The notes beneath the pieces are model-generated. The model was given only the letters and a program-made list of their open reading frames with translations, did no database searches and was not told where the DNA came from. Of a stretch of DNA of 64,000 bases, positions 8,540 to 17,030 are shown piece by piece. Positions within the stretch are counted from its first letter, which is position 1. Every line of letters begins with the position of its first letter. This DNA comes from Hymenobacter metallilatus (lineage in GTDB: Bacteria; Bacteroidota; Bacteroidia; Cytophagales; Hymenobacteraceae): NCBI RefSeq assembly GCF_003944705.1, contig NZ_RWIS01000011.1, forward strand, positions 62,001-126,000, written 5' to 3'. Made by a program: the position numbers and the translations under genes.

Positions 8540-9634
8540 ATGCAACGCATTCTTATCACGGGTAATATGGGCTACGTGGGGCCCGGCGTCGTGCGCCACC
8601 TGCGGCAGCAGTTTCCACAGGCCGAGCTGATTGGCTATGATATGGGCTACTTTGCGCACTGCCTCACCGGGGCTCGGCGCCTGCCCGAGTCGCGCCTGGA
8701 CCGCCAGATTTTTGGCGACGTGCGCCACCTGCCCACTGGTTTACTCGATGGTATTGATGCCGTGGTGAGCCTGGCCGCCATCAGCAACGACCCCATGGGT
8801 CAGACCTATGAGGAAGCGACGCTGGACGTGAACTACCGGGCCAACCTCGAGCTGGCCCGTCAGGCCAAAGCGGCCGGCGTGAGCAGCTTCGTGTTTGCCT
8901 CCTCCTGCAGTATGTATGGGGCTGGGGGCGAAGGAGCTAAAACCGAAAGCTCCCAGCTTAATCCCCTCACGGCCTATGCCCGCTCCAAAGTGCTGAGCGA
9001 GCTGGACCTGCGCCCCCTGGCCGATGACAGCTTTATAGTAACCTGCCTGCGCTTTGCCACGGCCTGCGGCTGGAGCGACCGGCTGCGGCTGGACCTGGTA
9101 GTGAATGATTTTGTGGCCGGTGCTGTAGCAGCCGGCGAAATCAGTATTCTGAGCGACGGTACGCCCTGGCGGCCGCTTATTCATGTGCAGGATATGGCCC
9201 GGGCCATTGAGTGGGCCATTGGCCGCCCGACGGAGGTAGGTGGCAACTTCCTGGCCGTGAATACGGGCTCCGACCAATGGAACTACCAGGTGCGCGACCT
9301 GGCCTACGCCGTGGCCGAAGCGCTACCCGGCACCCGCGTGACGCTGAACACGGAGGCACCTCCGGACAAACGCTCCTACCGCGTCGATTTTAGCCTGTAT
9401 CAGGAGCTGGCACCTGCCCACCAGCCCCGCCGGACCCTGGCCGATGCCATTGTGGAGCTGCGCGACGGGCTGCTGAACATGAACTTCCGGGATGCGGCCT
9501 TCCGCTCCTCGGAGCTGATGCGCCTGCGGGTGCTAACGGCCCTGCGCGACTCCCACGAATTGGGCGACGACCTGGGCTGGACGCGGGCCGCCGGCCTGCG
9601 AGCCGCCGCGGTGCCCGTGCCGGCGCTGCACTAG
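8540..9634 (+). CDS. NAD(P)-dependent sugar epimerase/reductase (extended SDR)
   Basis: A 364-aa extended SDR starting at ATG 8540 with ILITGNMGYVGPGVV (GxxGxxG). It has the SSCSMYG strand and the catalytic YARSK pair. Nucleotide-sugar 4,6-dehydratases carry Asp-Glu in the equivalent STDEVYG; these acids are missing here, so it is more likely a 4-ketoreductase or epimerase than the missing CDP-glucose 4,6-dehydratase. Residues upstream of ATG 8540 would be encoded by the inverted repeat and are rejected. It lies in the CDP-sugar operon. Confidence 0.85.
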   Translation: MQRILITGNMGYVGPGVVRHLRQQFPQAELIGYDMGYFAHCLTGARRLPESRLDRQIFGDVRHLPTGLLDGIDAVVSLAAISNDPMGQTYEEATLDVNYRANLELARQAKAAGVSSFVFASSCSMYGAGGEGAKTESSQLNPLTAYARSKVLSELDLRPLADDSFIVTCLRFATACGWSDRLRLDLVVNDFVAGAVAAGEISILSDGTPWRPLIHVQDMARAIEWAIGRPTEVGGNFLAVNTGSDQWNYQVRDLAYAVAEALPGTRVTLNTEAPPDKRSYRVDFSLYQELAPAHQPRRTLADAIVELRDGLLNMNFRDAAFRSSELMRLRVLTALRDSHELGDDLGWTRAAGLRAAAVPVPALH

Positions 9635-9684
9635 CCTATTGCCTGCCCTGTATCCACCGTTCGACCACTCCAACCGCTACCACT

Positions 9685-10239
9685 ATGATTTTTACCGAAA
9701 CCGAACTGGCCGGCGCCTTCATTATCGATGTTGACCGCATGGCCGATGAGCGAGGTTTCTTTGCCCGCTCCTGGTGCGAAGATGAGTTTGCGGCGCACGG
9801 CATTCTGATGCCACCTCTGCAAGCCAACGTGTCCTCCAATCCCCGTCGCGGCACCCTGCGCGGTATGCATTTTCAGCTCCCTCCTTACGAGGAAACCAAG
9901 CTGGTACGCTGCACCCGGGGTGCCATTTACGATGTAATTGTGGATTTGCGGGAGGAGTCGCCCACGTATGGACAGTGGCTGGGCGTGGAGTTAACGGCCG
10001 ACTCGTTCCGGATGCTGTTTGTGCCCGGCCGCTTTGCCCACGGCTTTCTTACCCTGCAGGACCATACCGACGTCTGCTACCAGGTATCGGCCAAGTACGC
10101 GCCCGGCCACGAGCGGGGCCTGCGCTGGAACGACCCCGCCATTGGGATTCAATGGCCTATTGCGCCCACGCTCATCTCAGACAAAGACCAGCAGCACCCG
10201 GATTTCTTCCTGAAGGTGCCCATGGAAGTAGGCGGCTAG
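9685..10239 (+). CDS. RmlC-type nucleotide-sugar 3,5-epimerase
   Basis: A 184-aa cupin of the RmlC family, full length. It has RGMHFQLPPYEETKLVRC, with the catalytic His in RGMH; the core strand FVPGRFAHGFLTL; and YAPGHERGLRWNDPAIGIQWP with the catalytic Tyr region. RmlC epimerises C3 and C5 of a 4-keto-6-deoxy sugar nucleotide. Next to rfbF the substrate is more likely a CDP-4-keto-6-deoxy sugar than the dTDP form, which is an inference from context. Confidence 0.9.
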   Translation: MIFTETELAGAFIIDVDRMADERGFFARSWCEDEFAAHGILMPPLQANVSSNPRRGTLRGMHFQLPPYEETKLVRCTRGAIYDVIVDLREESPTYGQWLGVELTADSFRMLFVPGRFAHGFLTLQDHTDVCYQVSAKYAPGHERGLRWNDPAIGIQWPIAPTLISDKDQQHPDFFLKVPMEVGG

Positions 10240-10344
10240 CCCAGCCCGGCCAGTACCGGGGAGTAGTCGGGGAGGCAAAAACTCCTCCCTTTCACCCACC
10301 ACTACCCCGCGGCGCTGCCAACTCACTCTGTAACCCTGAAGCTC

Positions 10345-11685
10345 ATGCTGATTATTGATACTGCCTTACAGAAACGCCAGCGCGAGGGGCGGCCTATCCG
10401 GGTAGCCATGGTGGGGGCCGGCTTTATGGCCCGGGGCGTAGCCCGCCAGATTTGCCGCTATGTGCCCGGCATGGAGCTGGTAGCCATTGCCAACCGTACC
10501 CCCGAAAAGGCCCGGGCTATTTATGCCGAAGCCGGCGTGGCCGATGTGGTGGAAGTAGGTACCGTGGCCCAGCTGGAGGCCTGCCTGGAGCAAGGGCGCC
10601 CGGCCATTACCGACGATGCTCTGCTACTGAGCCGGGCCGCTGGTATTGAGGCAATAATTGAGGTAACCGGGGCCGTGGAGCACGGGGCCCAGGTAGTACT
10701 GGAGGCCATCCGGCACGGCAAGCACATCATTCTGCTCAATGCCGAGCTGGACGGTACGGTGGGTCCCATTCTGAAGGTGTACGCCGACCGCGCCGGGGTG
10801 GTATACACCGTGGCCGATGGCGACCAGCCGGGCGTGACACTCAACCTGGCCCGCTTCGTGAAGGGGCTGGGCGTAAAGCCGGTGCTTTGTGGCAACATCA
10901 AAGGCCTGCACGACCCCTACCGCAACCCTACCACTCAGGAAGGGTTTGCCCGGCAGTGGGGCCAGAATCCCAGCATGGTTACCAGCTTCGCCGACGGCAG
11001 CAAAATCAGCTTCGAGCAGGCTGTAATTGCCAATGCCCTGGGTATGCAGGTAGCCCGGCGCGGGATGCTGGGCCCCACCGTGGCGCCGGGCACGCCCGTT
11101 ACCAAAGCGGCCGAGTGGTACCCCCAGGAACTGCTGCTCAACGGTGGCCCCGGTATCGTGGATTACGTGGTAGGCGCCGAGCCCGGGCCGGGCGTGTTCG
11201 TACTGGGTACCATCGACGACCCGGTGCAGCAGCACTACCTCAAGCTGTATAAGCTGGGCCCCGGGCCGCTGTACTGCTTCTACACTCCCTACCACCTCTG
11301 TCACTTCGAAACGCCCACTACTGTGGCGCGGGCCGTGCTGTTTCAGGATGCGGCCCTAGCCCCGGCCGGGCCTATGTGCGTGGAGGTAGTAACGGCCGCC
11401 AAAGTGCCCCTGCATGCCGGCCAGGTACTGGATGGCATCGGGCACTACCATACGTATGGGTTGGCCGAAAACGCCGATACCACCCGCCTCGACAACCTGC
11501 TGCCCATTGGGGTAGCCGAGGGCTGCATCCTGCGCCACGATGTGCCCCAGGACCAGGTGCTTACCTACGACGACGTGTTGCTGCCCGAAGGCCGGCTGAT
11601 TGACCGGCTGCGCCGCGAGCAGGAAGAGTATTTCCGCGTAGCGTACCCCGCTGGGGCACATACCGCCACCCAGGCCGTGGTTTGA
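10345..11685 (+). CDS. NAD(P)-dependent oxidoreductase with SAF domain
   Basis: 446 aa. The N-terminal Rossmann domain (VAMVGAGFMARGVARQI) and the middle domain resemble homoserine dehydrogenase-like or Gfo/Idh-like oxidoreductases (VTGAVEHGAQVVLEAI, VYTVADGDQPG). The C-terminal part (about 340-420) looks like a SAF domain: AAKVPLHAGQVLDGIGHYHTYG and LPIGVAEGCILRHDVPQDQ. Such proteins recur in surface-sugar clusters, but their substrate is unsettled to my knowledge. In the CDP-sugar operon it may reduce or oxidise the keto-sugar. That role is inference. Confidence 0.75.
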   Translation: MLIIDTALQKRQREGRPIRVAMVGAGFMARGVARQICRYVPGMELVAIANRTPEKARAIYAEAGVADVVEVGTVAQLEACLEQGRPAITDDALLLSRAAGIEAIIEVTGAVEHGAQVVLEAIRHGKHIILLNAELDGTVGPILKVYADRAGVVYTVADGDQPGVTLNLARFVKGLGVKPVLCGNIKGLHDPYRNPTTQEGFARQWGQNPSMVTSFADGSKISFEQAVIANALGMQVARRGMLGPTVAPGTPVTKAAEWYPQELLLNGGPGIVDYVVGAEPGPGVFVLGTIDDPVQQHYLKLYKLGPGPLYCFYTPYHLCHFETPTTVARAVLFQDAALAPAGPMCVEVVTAAKVPLHAGQVLDGIGHYHTYGLAENADTTRLDNLLPIGVAEGCILRHDVPQDQVLTYDDVLLPEGRLIDRLRREQEEYFRVAYPAGAHTATQAVV

Positions 11686-11728
11686 GCGCATTCCGCCTGA
11701 TCCGACCTTCTATCTACTTCTCCCTAAT

Positions 11729-13078
11729 ATGGCTATGGAACAGCTGTCCTCGTTCTCGCCCACCTCTTCACTGGCTGAAATCAGTGTGCAACCCGATTTA
11801 GCAGCTGGCGTTACGGAGCTGCAGCGCCACCCGGTGGAGCCGCCTGCCAGCCCTTGCCGGTTTTGTGGCACTCCCCTCGATTTCACGTTTGTAAACCTGG
11901 GGACCTCGCCCCTGTGCCAGGACCATGTGCGCCCGCACCAGTTCAACCGGGCCGAGGCCTTTTACCCCCTGCACGCCCGGGTATGCCGGGAGTGTTTTCT
12001 AGTGCAGCTGGATGAGTTTGTTACCTCGGCGGAAATTTTTCAGAACGATTACGCCTACTTCTCTTCCTACTCGGCCTCCTGGCTGCGCCACGCCCGCCGC
12101 TACACCGACATGGCCACCGAGCGGTTTGGCCTGCACAAGGATAGCTTAGTGGTAGAGGTGGCCTCCAATGATGGATACCTGTTGCAGTATTTTCTGGAAA
12201 AGGAAATTCCGGTATTGGGCATTGAGCCGGCTGCCAACGTGGCCGGCTACGCCCAGGCCAAAGGCATTAACACGCTGGTGCGGTTTTTCGGGCGCGATAC
12301 GGCCCGCTACGTGGCCGAGCTGAGCGGGCAGGCCGACCTGCTGCTGGGCAACAACGTGCTGGCCCACGTACCCGATATCAACGACTTCGTGGCCGGGATG
12401 CGCATCCTGCTCAAGCCTGACGGCGTGATTACGATGGAATTTCCGCACTTGCTGCGCCTGATGGAGGGCAACCAGTTCGACACCATCTACCACGAGCATT
12501 TCAGCTACCTGTCGTTTTACACGGTGGAGCGCATTTTTGCCCACCACGGGCTTACCCTCTTTGATGTGGATGAACTGCCGACCCACGGCGGCTCCCTGCG
12601 CATCTTTGCCCGCCACGCCGCCGATGCTACCCACCCCGTAACCAGCCGGGTGCGGGAGCTGCGGGAACGGGAGTTGGCCGCCGGCGTAACCGACCTGGCG
12701 TACTACGCCGATTTTGAGGAGAATGCCAAGGAAACCAAGCGTAAGCTGCTGGAATTCCTGGTGGAGGCCAAGCGGGCCGGCAAAACGGTGGTGGGCTACG
12801 GGGCCCCCGGCAAGGGCAACACCCTGCTCAACTACTGCGGCATCCGTACCGATTTTCTGGACTATACCGTGGATGTCAGTCCCCATAAGCAGGGCAACTT
12901 CCTGCCGGGTACGCGCATTCCCATCTGTCACCCCGACCGGATCCGGCAGACCCGCCCCGATTACGTGCTGATTCTGCCCTGGAACCTGCGGGAGGAAATT
13001 ATGGAGCAGATGCAGGATATCCGGGAGTGGGGCGGCCGCTTTGTGGTACCCATTCCGGAAGTGCAGGTGTACGAGTAG
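11729..13078 (+). CDS. Sugar C-methyltransferase (zinc-binding N-domain plus SAM domain)
   Basis: 449 aa. A zinc-binding N-terminal module (CRFCGTPLDF, VCRECFLVQL) is followed by a class I SAM methyltransferase core (VVEVASNDGYLLQYFLE, GIEPAANVAGYA, NNVLAHVPDINDF) and the C-terminal C-methyltransferase domain (YGAPGKGNTLLNYCGI, VDVSPHKQGNFLPGTRIPI). This three-part layout matches NovU/TylC3-type enzymes that add a branch methyl to C3 or C5 of keto-deoxy sugar nucleotides. It implies that the CDP-sugar made here is branched. Confidence 0.88.
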   Translation: MAMEQLSSFSPTSSLAEISVQPDLAAGVTELQRHPVEPPASPCRFCGTPLDFTFVNLGTSPLCQDHVRPHQFNRAEAFYPLHARVCRECFLVQLDEFVTSAEIFQNDYAYFSSYSASWLRHARRYTDMATERFGLHKDSLVVEVASNDGYLLQYFLEKEIPVLGIEPAANVAGYAQAKGINTLVRFFGRDTARYVAELSGQADLLLGNNVLAHVPDINDFVAGMRILLKPDGVITMEFPHLLRLMEGNQFDTIYHEHFSYLSFYTVERIFAHHGLTLFDVDELPTHGGSLRIFARHAADATHPVTSRVRELRERELAAGVTDLAYYADFEENAKETKRKLLEFLVEAKRAGKTVVGYGAPGKGNTLLNYCGIRTDFLDYTVDVSPHKQGNFLPGTRIPICHPDRIRQTRPDYVLILPWNLREEIMEQMQDIREWGGRFVVPIPEVQVYE

Positions 13079-13135
13079 TGCCTGCCCACCATCCTCGCTG
13101 GCTAGTAACCCTTCCTGTGCTCCTGCCTTTCGCTT

Positions 13136-14461
13136 ATGCCTGCTGCTACTTTGCCCGTTACGTCCGCTCCGCTGGCGGCTCCCACGCCGGGGGCGGCCAT
13201 GCACGCGCTGATGGAGCGGCTTTACCCCATCTGCCGCAGCCTCACGGGCAACGGAGTACGCCAGACGCTGGCCATCCTGCGCGAGTATCTGCCGGCTTTG
13301 CGGGTGCACGAGGTGCCCAGCGGCACCCCAGCCCTCGACTGGACGGTGCCGGCCGAATGGAACATCCGCGACGCCTGGGTGAAAAATGCGGCCGGGGAGC
13401 GGGTCATTGATTTCCGCCAGCACAACCTGCATATACTACAGTACAGCACCCCGGTGCACGGGTGGTTTTCGCGCCAGGAGTTGGAGGATCATCTGTTTTC
13501 CCTGCCCGAGCAGCCTCACCTCATTCCGTACCGCACCAGCTACTACCAGCCTAACTGGGGCTTCTGCCTCAGCCACCAGCAGCGCCAGCAACTCCAGGAT
13601 GAGTACTACGAGGTCTGCATCGACAGCACCCTGGACGAGCACGGCACCCTCACCTACGGGGAGCTGGTGCTGGCAGGTACCTCCGAGGAGGAGGTGCTGC
13701 TGTCCTGCCACTGCTGCCATCCGTCCTTGGCCAACGACAACTTGTCGGGGCTGGTAGTGGCCACTTTCCTGGCCCGCGAGCTGGCCCGCACGCCCCGGCG
13801 CTACACTTACCGGTTTGTGTTTGTGCCCGGCACCATCGGGTCCATTGTATGGCTGAGCCGCCACCAGGACACGGTGGGCCTGATCCGGCACGGGCTGGTG
13901 CTCACGCTGCTGGGTGGGGCCGGGCACTTTACCTACAAGCAAAGCCGCCGCGCCACTGCCGAGGTGGACCGCGCCATGGCCCTGGTGCTGCGTGATGCCC
14001 AAGTGCCCCACGCCCTGCGCCCCTGGCTGCCTTATGGCTACGATGAGCGGCAGTACTGCTCTCCGGGCTTTAACCTGCCGGTGGGCTGCTTCTCGCGTAC
14101 CCCTTTCGGGGAGTTTGCCGAGTACCATACCTCCGCTGATAACCTGGATTTTGTAGCGCCAGAGCAGTTGGCCGAAAGCCTGAGTGTACTGGAAGCCCTG
14201 TGCCTGACCCTGGAAAGCAACCGCACCTACCGCAACCTGCAACCCTACGGGGAGCCGCAACTGGGCCGCCGGGGATTGTACAAGGGTGTGGGCGGGGGGC
14301 AGGAAGGGGCCGACTGGCAGCTGGCTTTGCTCTGGGTGCTCAACCTCTCTGATGGGCAGCACAGCCTGCTTGCCATTGCCGAGCAGGCAGCCCTGCCCGT
14401 ACCGCTGCTGCACCGGGCCGCCGTGGCACTGGAAGGCGTAGGGCTGCTGCACGCTTCGTGA
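13136..14461 (+). CDS. DUF4910 metallopeptidase-like protein
   Basis: 441 aa. The hallmark LYPICRSLTGNGVRQTL, the central aminopeptidase-like metal site CHCCHPSLANDNLSG and the distal EYHTSADNLDF are DUF4910 features; a C-terminal winged-helix segment ends the protein. The fold is that of zinc aminopeptidases, with likely ligands in CHCCHP, NDN and HTSADN. DUF4910 genes recur in sugar clusters, so the substrate may be an acyl- or aminoacyl-linked sugar rather than a peptide; this is speculative. A second possible start is the ATG at 13199. Confidence 0.82.
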   Translation: MPAATLPVTSAPLAAPTPGAAMHALMERLYPICRSLTGNGVRQTLAILREYLPALRVHEVPSGTPALDWTVPAEWNIRDAWVKNAAGERVIDFRQHNLHILQYSTPVHGWFSRQELEDHLFSLPEQPHLIPYRTSYYQPNWGFCLSHQQRQQLQDEYYEVCIDSTLDEHGTLTYGELVLAGTSEEEVLLSCHCCHPSLANDNLSGLVVATFLARELARTPRRYTYRFVFVPGTIGSIVWLSRHQDTVGLIRHGLVLTLLGGAGHFTYKQSRRATAEVDRAMALVLRDAQVPHALRPWLPYGYDERQYCSPGFNLPVGCFSRTPFGEFAEYHTSADNLDFVAPEQLAESLSVLEALCLTLESNRTYRNLQPYGEPQLGRRGLYKGVGGGQEGADWQLALLWVLNLSDGQHSLLAIAEQAALPVPLLHRAAVALEGVGLLHAS

Positions 14462-14500
14462 TCCGAATATCATCTGCTTCTCCCCTCAATTTTATGCTGT

Positions 14501-15433
14501 ATGAATACGCTCTATGTTGATCCTGCTCTTTCCGATGATGAACGCCGGAAACGGCTGTTTGATGGCCAGATCTGCGTCTACCCTCCGGGGCCCGCTGCGC
14601 TGGCGCTGGTAGAGTTTGCCCGCTTTATGATTGAGGAAGCCTTCGGCGAGTTGGACCCCGTAACGGCCCAGCATCAGCTCACGGCCCCCGAGTATGAGGC
14701 CCTGCTCAACAGCTTCAAGCCGGCGTTCATCAACCATGCACGCTCCAAGCAGCTGGTGCAGGCCATTTTGCTGGAAATGGGGTGTGACCCGGAGAAAACC
14801 TATTTCGATGTGCCCCGCATGCGCACGGCTACCAGCAACCAGTTTCTGAGCCGGGGTATTGCCTATTCGTTCGAGGCGCACCGCGACACCTGGTTTTCCG
14901 GACCCCTGTGCCAAGTGAACTGGTGGTTCCCGATTTATGAGCACGAATCGGGCAATACCATGGCCTTTCACCCCGAGTACTGGGCGCAACCCGTGCCCAA
15001 CGGCTCCGAGGGCTACAACTGCCACGAGTGGTACACCGAAGGCGCCCGCTTGGCGCAGAACCCCGGCGTACCCGACCGGCGGCAGCGGCCCCAGCCGGTG
15101 CAGGCCCTGCGCCTCGATCCGCAGCTGCGGGTAATTTCCCCGGTGGGCGGTATTACGGTCTTTTCGGCCGCCCAGATGCACTCCACCGTGCCCAACCACA
15201 CCGGAAAAACCCGGTTCAGCATTGATTTCCGAACCGTGAACCTGGACGACCTGCTGGCCCACCGTGGCGCTCCCAACTACGACTCCGCCTGTACCGGCAC
15301 CACCCTGGCCGACTATTACCGCCTCGCCGACCTCCGCCGGCTCCCGCCGGAGCTGATTGCGGAATATGAGGCCGGCACGCCGCTCGAATCAGTTACCTAC
15401 GCACCCCAAACGCTCCAGTCGGAGCCCCTCTGA
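14501..15433 (+). CDS. Putative Fe(II)/2-oxoglutarate-dependent oxygenase
   Basis: 310 aa of no family I can name with certainty. It carries the facial-triad pattern of Fe(II)/2OG oxygenases: H127-x-D129 in FEAHRDTWFS, H227 in QMHSTVPNHTGKTRFS, and R238 eleven residues later for 2OG binding. The jelly-roll-like strands between (VNWWFPIYEH, GGITVFSAAQ) fit. It may hydroxylate or desaturate the sugar intermediate or an amino-acid donor. It ends two bases before the next start codon, so the genes are probably translationally coupled. Confidence 0.6.
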   Translation: MNTLYVDPALSDDERRKRLFDGQICVYPPGPAALALVEFARFMIEEAFGELDPVTAQHQLTAPEYEALLNSFKPAFINHARSKQLVQAILLEMGCDPEKTYFDVPRMRTATSNQFLSRGIAYSFEAHRDTWFSGPLCQVNWWFPIYEHESGNTMAFHPEYWAQPVPNGSEGYNCHEWYTEGARLAQNPGVPDRRQRPQPVQALRLDPQLRVISPVGGITVFSAAQMHSTVPNHTGKTRFSIDFRTVNLDDLLAHRGAPNYDSACTGTTLADYYRLADLRRLPPELIAEYEAGTPLESVTYAPQTLQSEPL

Positions 15434-15434
15434 T

Positions 15435-16811
15435 ATGCTGCACGACTCCACTGTTGCTCCTCTTGCCCCTCTTGCCCCGGCCACCTCATTTGCGCATCAG
15501 CCCCGCAATTTTACCCGCTCCAATCTGCTGAAGCGCCGGTTTAACGAGGTAATTCCGGGTGGGGGCCACACGTATGCCAAAGGCGACGACCAGTTTCCGG
15601 AGTTTATGGCCCCTTACATCGTGCGGGGTAAGGGTAGCCACGTCTGGGACGTGGATGGCAACCAGTTTGTGGAGTTTAACGCCGGGTTGCGTTCCGTTAC
15701 GCTGGGCCACGCCTATGCCCCGGTGGTGGAGGCTGCCCAGCGGCAAATGGAGCTGGGCACCAACTTCGGCCGGCCGGCCCTGCTGGAGCTGGAGGTGGCC
15801 GAGGAGTTTCTGGCCTGCACCCAGGCCGGCGAAATGGTGAAATTTGCCAAAAACGGCTCCGATGTAACCAGTGCCGCCATCAAGCTGGCCCGGGCCTACA
15901 CCGGCCGCGACCTGGTAGCGCTGTGCCAGGATCATCCGTTTTTCTCCGTCGACGACTGGTTTATGGGCACCACGCCCGTGCAGGGCGGCATTCCGGAAGC
16001 TACCAAGGCCCTGAGCCTGAAATTCCGCTACAACGACCTGCCAGGGCTGGAAGCCCTGCTGGCTGCCCACGCGGGTAAGGTGGCCTGCGTGATTATGGAA
16101 GTAGAAAAAGACCAGGAACCGGCCCCCGGCTACCTGGCCGGTGTACAGGCGCTGTGCCGCCGGGAAGGGGTCATCCTGATTTTTGACGAAGTAATTACCG
16201 GTTTCCGGTGGGACAACCGCGGAGCCCAGTACCGGCACGGCATTCAGCCCGACTTATCTACCTTCGGCAAGGCCATTGCTAACGGATTCAGCCTGGCGGC
16301 CCTCACGGGGCGCCGCGAGCTGATGGAGCGGGGCGGCATCTACCACCCGCACGAGCGGGTATTTCTGCTCTCTACCACGTACGGGGCCGAAACCCACGCC
16401 CTGGCTGCCGCCCGCGCCGTCATGCAGATTTATCAGGAGGAGCCGGTGGTAGAAAAGCTACACGCGCTGGGGGAGCGGCTGGCGGTTGGTTTCCGGCAGG
16501 CCGTAGCGCAGTACGAGCTGCAGCCCTACGTGGAACTGCTGGGCAAGCCCTGCTGCCTCACCTACGCCACCCGCGACCAGGATGGAATTCCTTCTCAGGC
16601 CATGCGGGCCCTGTTTCTGCAGGAAACCACCCGCCGCGGTATCCTGTGCCCGTCCTTCGTGACCAACTATTCCATGACCAACGACATCATCGACCAGACC
16701 ATCGACAGCCTGTTCGAGGTGCTGGCCATTTACCGCCGGGCCCTGGATGAAGGAGTGGAGAACTACCTGACCGGCCGCCCGCTCAAAATTGTGTACCGGC
16801 GCTACAACTAG
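15435..16811 (+). CDS. Class III aminotransferase (GSA aminomutase-like)
   Basis: 458 aa, PLP-dependent, class III. It has FPEFMAPYIVRGKGSHVWDV, FAKNGSDVTSAAIKLARAYTG, IFDEVITGFRW with the PLP-binding Asp, and the Schiff-base Lys in STFGKAIANGFS. It resembles glutamate-1-semialdehyde 2,1-aminomutase but lies in a sugar operon, so it is more likely an aminotransferase for a keto or aldehyde intermediate. ATG 15435 is chosen; it begins one base after the TGA of the upstream gene. It ends the operon before a long hairpin. Confidence 0.85.
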   Translation: MLHDSTVAPLAPLAPATSFAHQPRNFTRSNLLKRRFNEVIPGGGHTYAKGDDQFPEFMAPYIVRGKGSHVWDVDGNQFVEFNAGLRSVTLGHAYAPVVEAAQRQMELGTNFGRPALLELEVAEEFLACTQAGEMVKFAKNGSDVTSAAIKLARAYTGRDLVALCQDHPFFSVDDWFMGTTPVQGGIPEATKALSLKFRYNDLPGLEALLAAHAGKVACVIMEVEKDQEPAPGYLAGVQALCRREGVILIFDEVITGFRWDNRGAQYRHGIQPDLSTFGKAIANGFSLAALTGRRELMERGGIYHPHERVFLLSTTYGAETHALAAARAVMQIYQEEPVVEKLHALGERLAVGFRQAVAQYELQPYVELLGKPCCLTYATRDQDGIPSQAMRALFLQETTRRGILCPSFVTNYSMTNDIIDQTIDSLFEVLAIYRRALDEGVENYLTGRPLKIVYRRYN

Positions 16812-16899
16812 CGTCGCTTGCCAGGGAATCACCGGCAAGCAGAGGGCATGGTGCCAGCTCTGGTACTGAAGCGGAAACCGGCAACGGGTGCCGTAACGG

Positions 16900-16946
16900 G
16901 TAGCCCGGCCGCCCCTTCCTGTTGGCAATGCCAGGGAGGAGGGACG
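16900..16946. terminator. Long hairpin between convergent genes
   Basis: GTAGCCCGGCCG pairs exactly with CGGCCGGGCTAC, and the inner bases CCCTTCCTG/CAGGGAGG extend the stem. It lies between the convergent aminotransferase and double-GT genes. There is no clear T run, so a bidirectional factor-aided or structural terminator is the best reading. Confidence 0.5.
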
Positions 16947-17030
16947 GCCGGGCTACGGTTGCTTCCGGGGTGGCCAACAGGCCGGTGCTACTGCTAAGCA
17001 GAGCACCTGCTCATGGGCTTGTACACGGGC

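Noticed and set aside
8540..9634. SDR gene as CDP-glucose 4,6-dehydratase (rfbG)
   Set aside because: The acidic residues of the dehydratase active-site strand are missing (SSCSMYG) and the N-terminus lacks the GHTGFKG-type motif.
10258..10312. Hairpin GGGGAGG/CCTCCC as a sixth inverted unit repeat or terminator
   Set aside because: Only short matches with poor unit structure and no T run.
12146..13432. 428-codon minus-strand frame
   Set aside because: Antisense to the C-methyltransferase gene; no recognisable domain.
15435..16811. Aminotransferase as hemL for tetrapyrrole synthesis
   Set aside because: It lies in a sugar operon and diverges from HemL outside the PLP core; a housekeeping role is unlikely.
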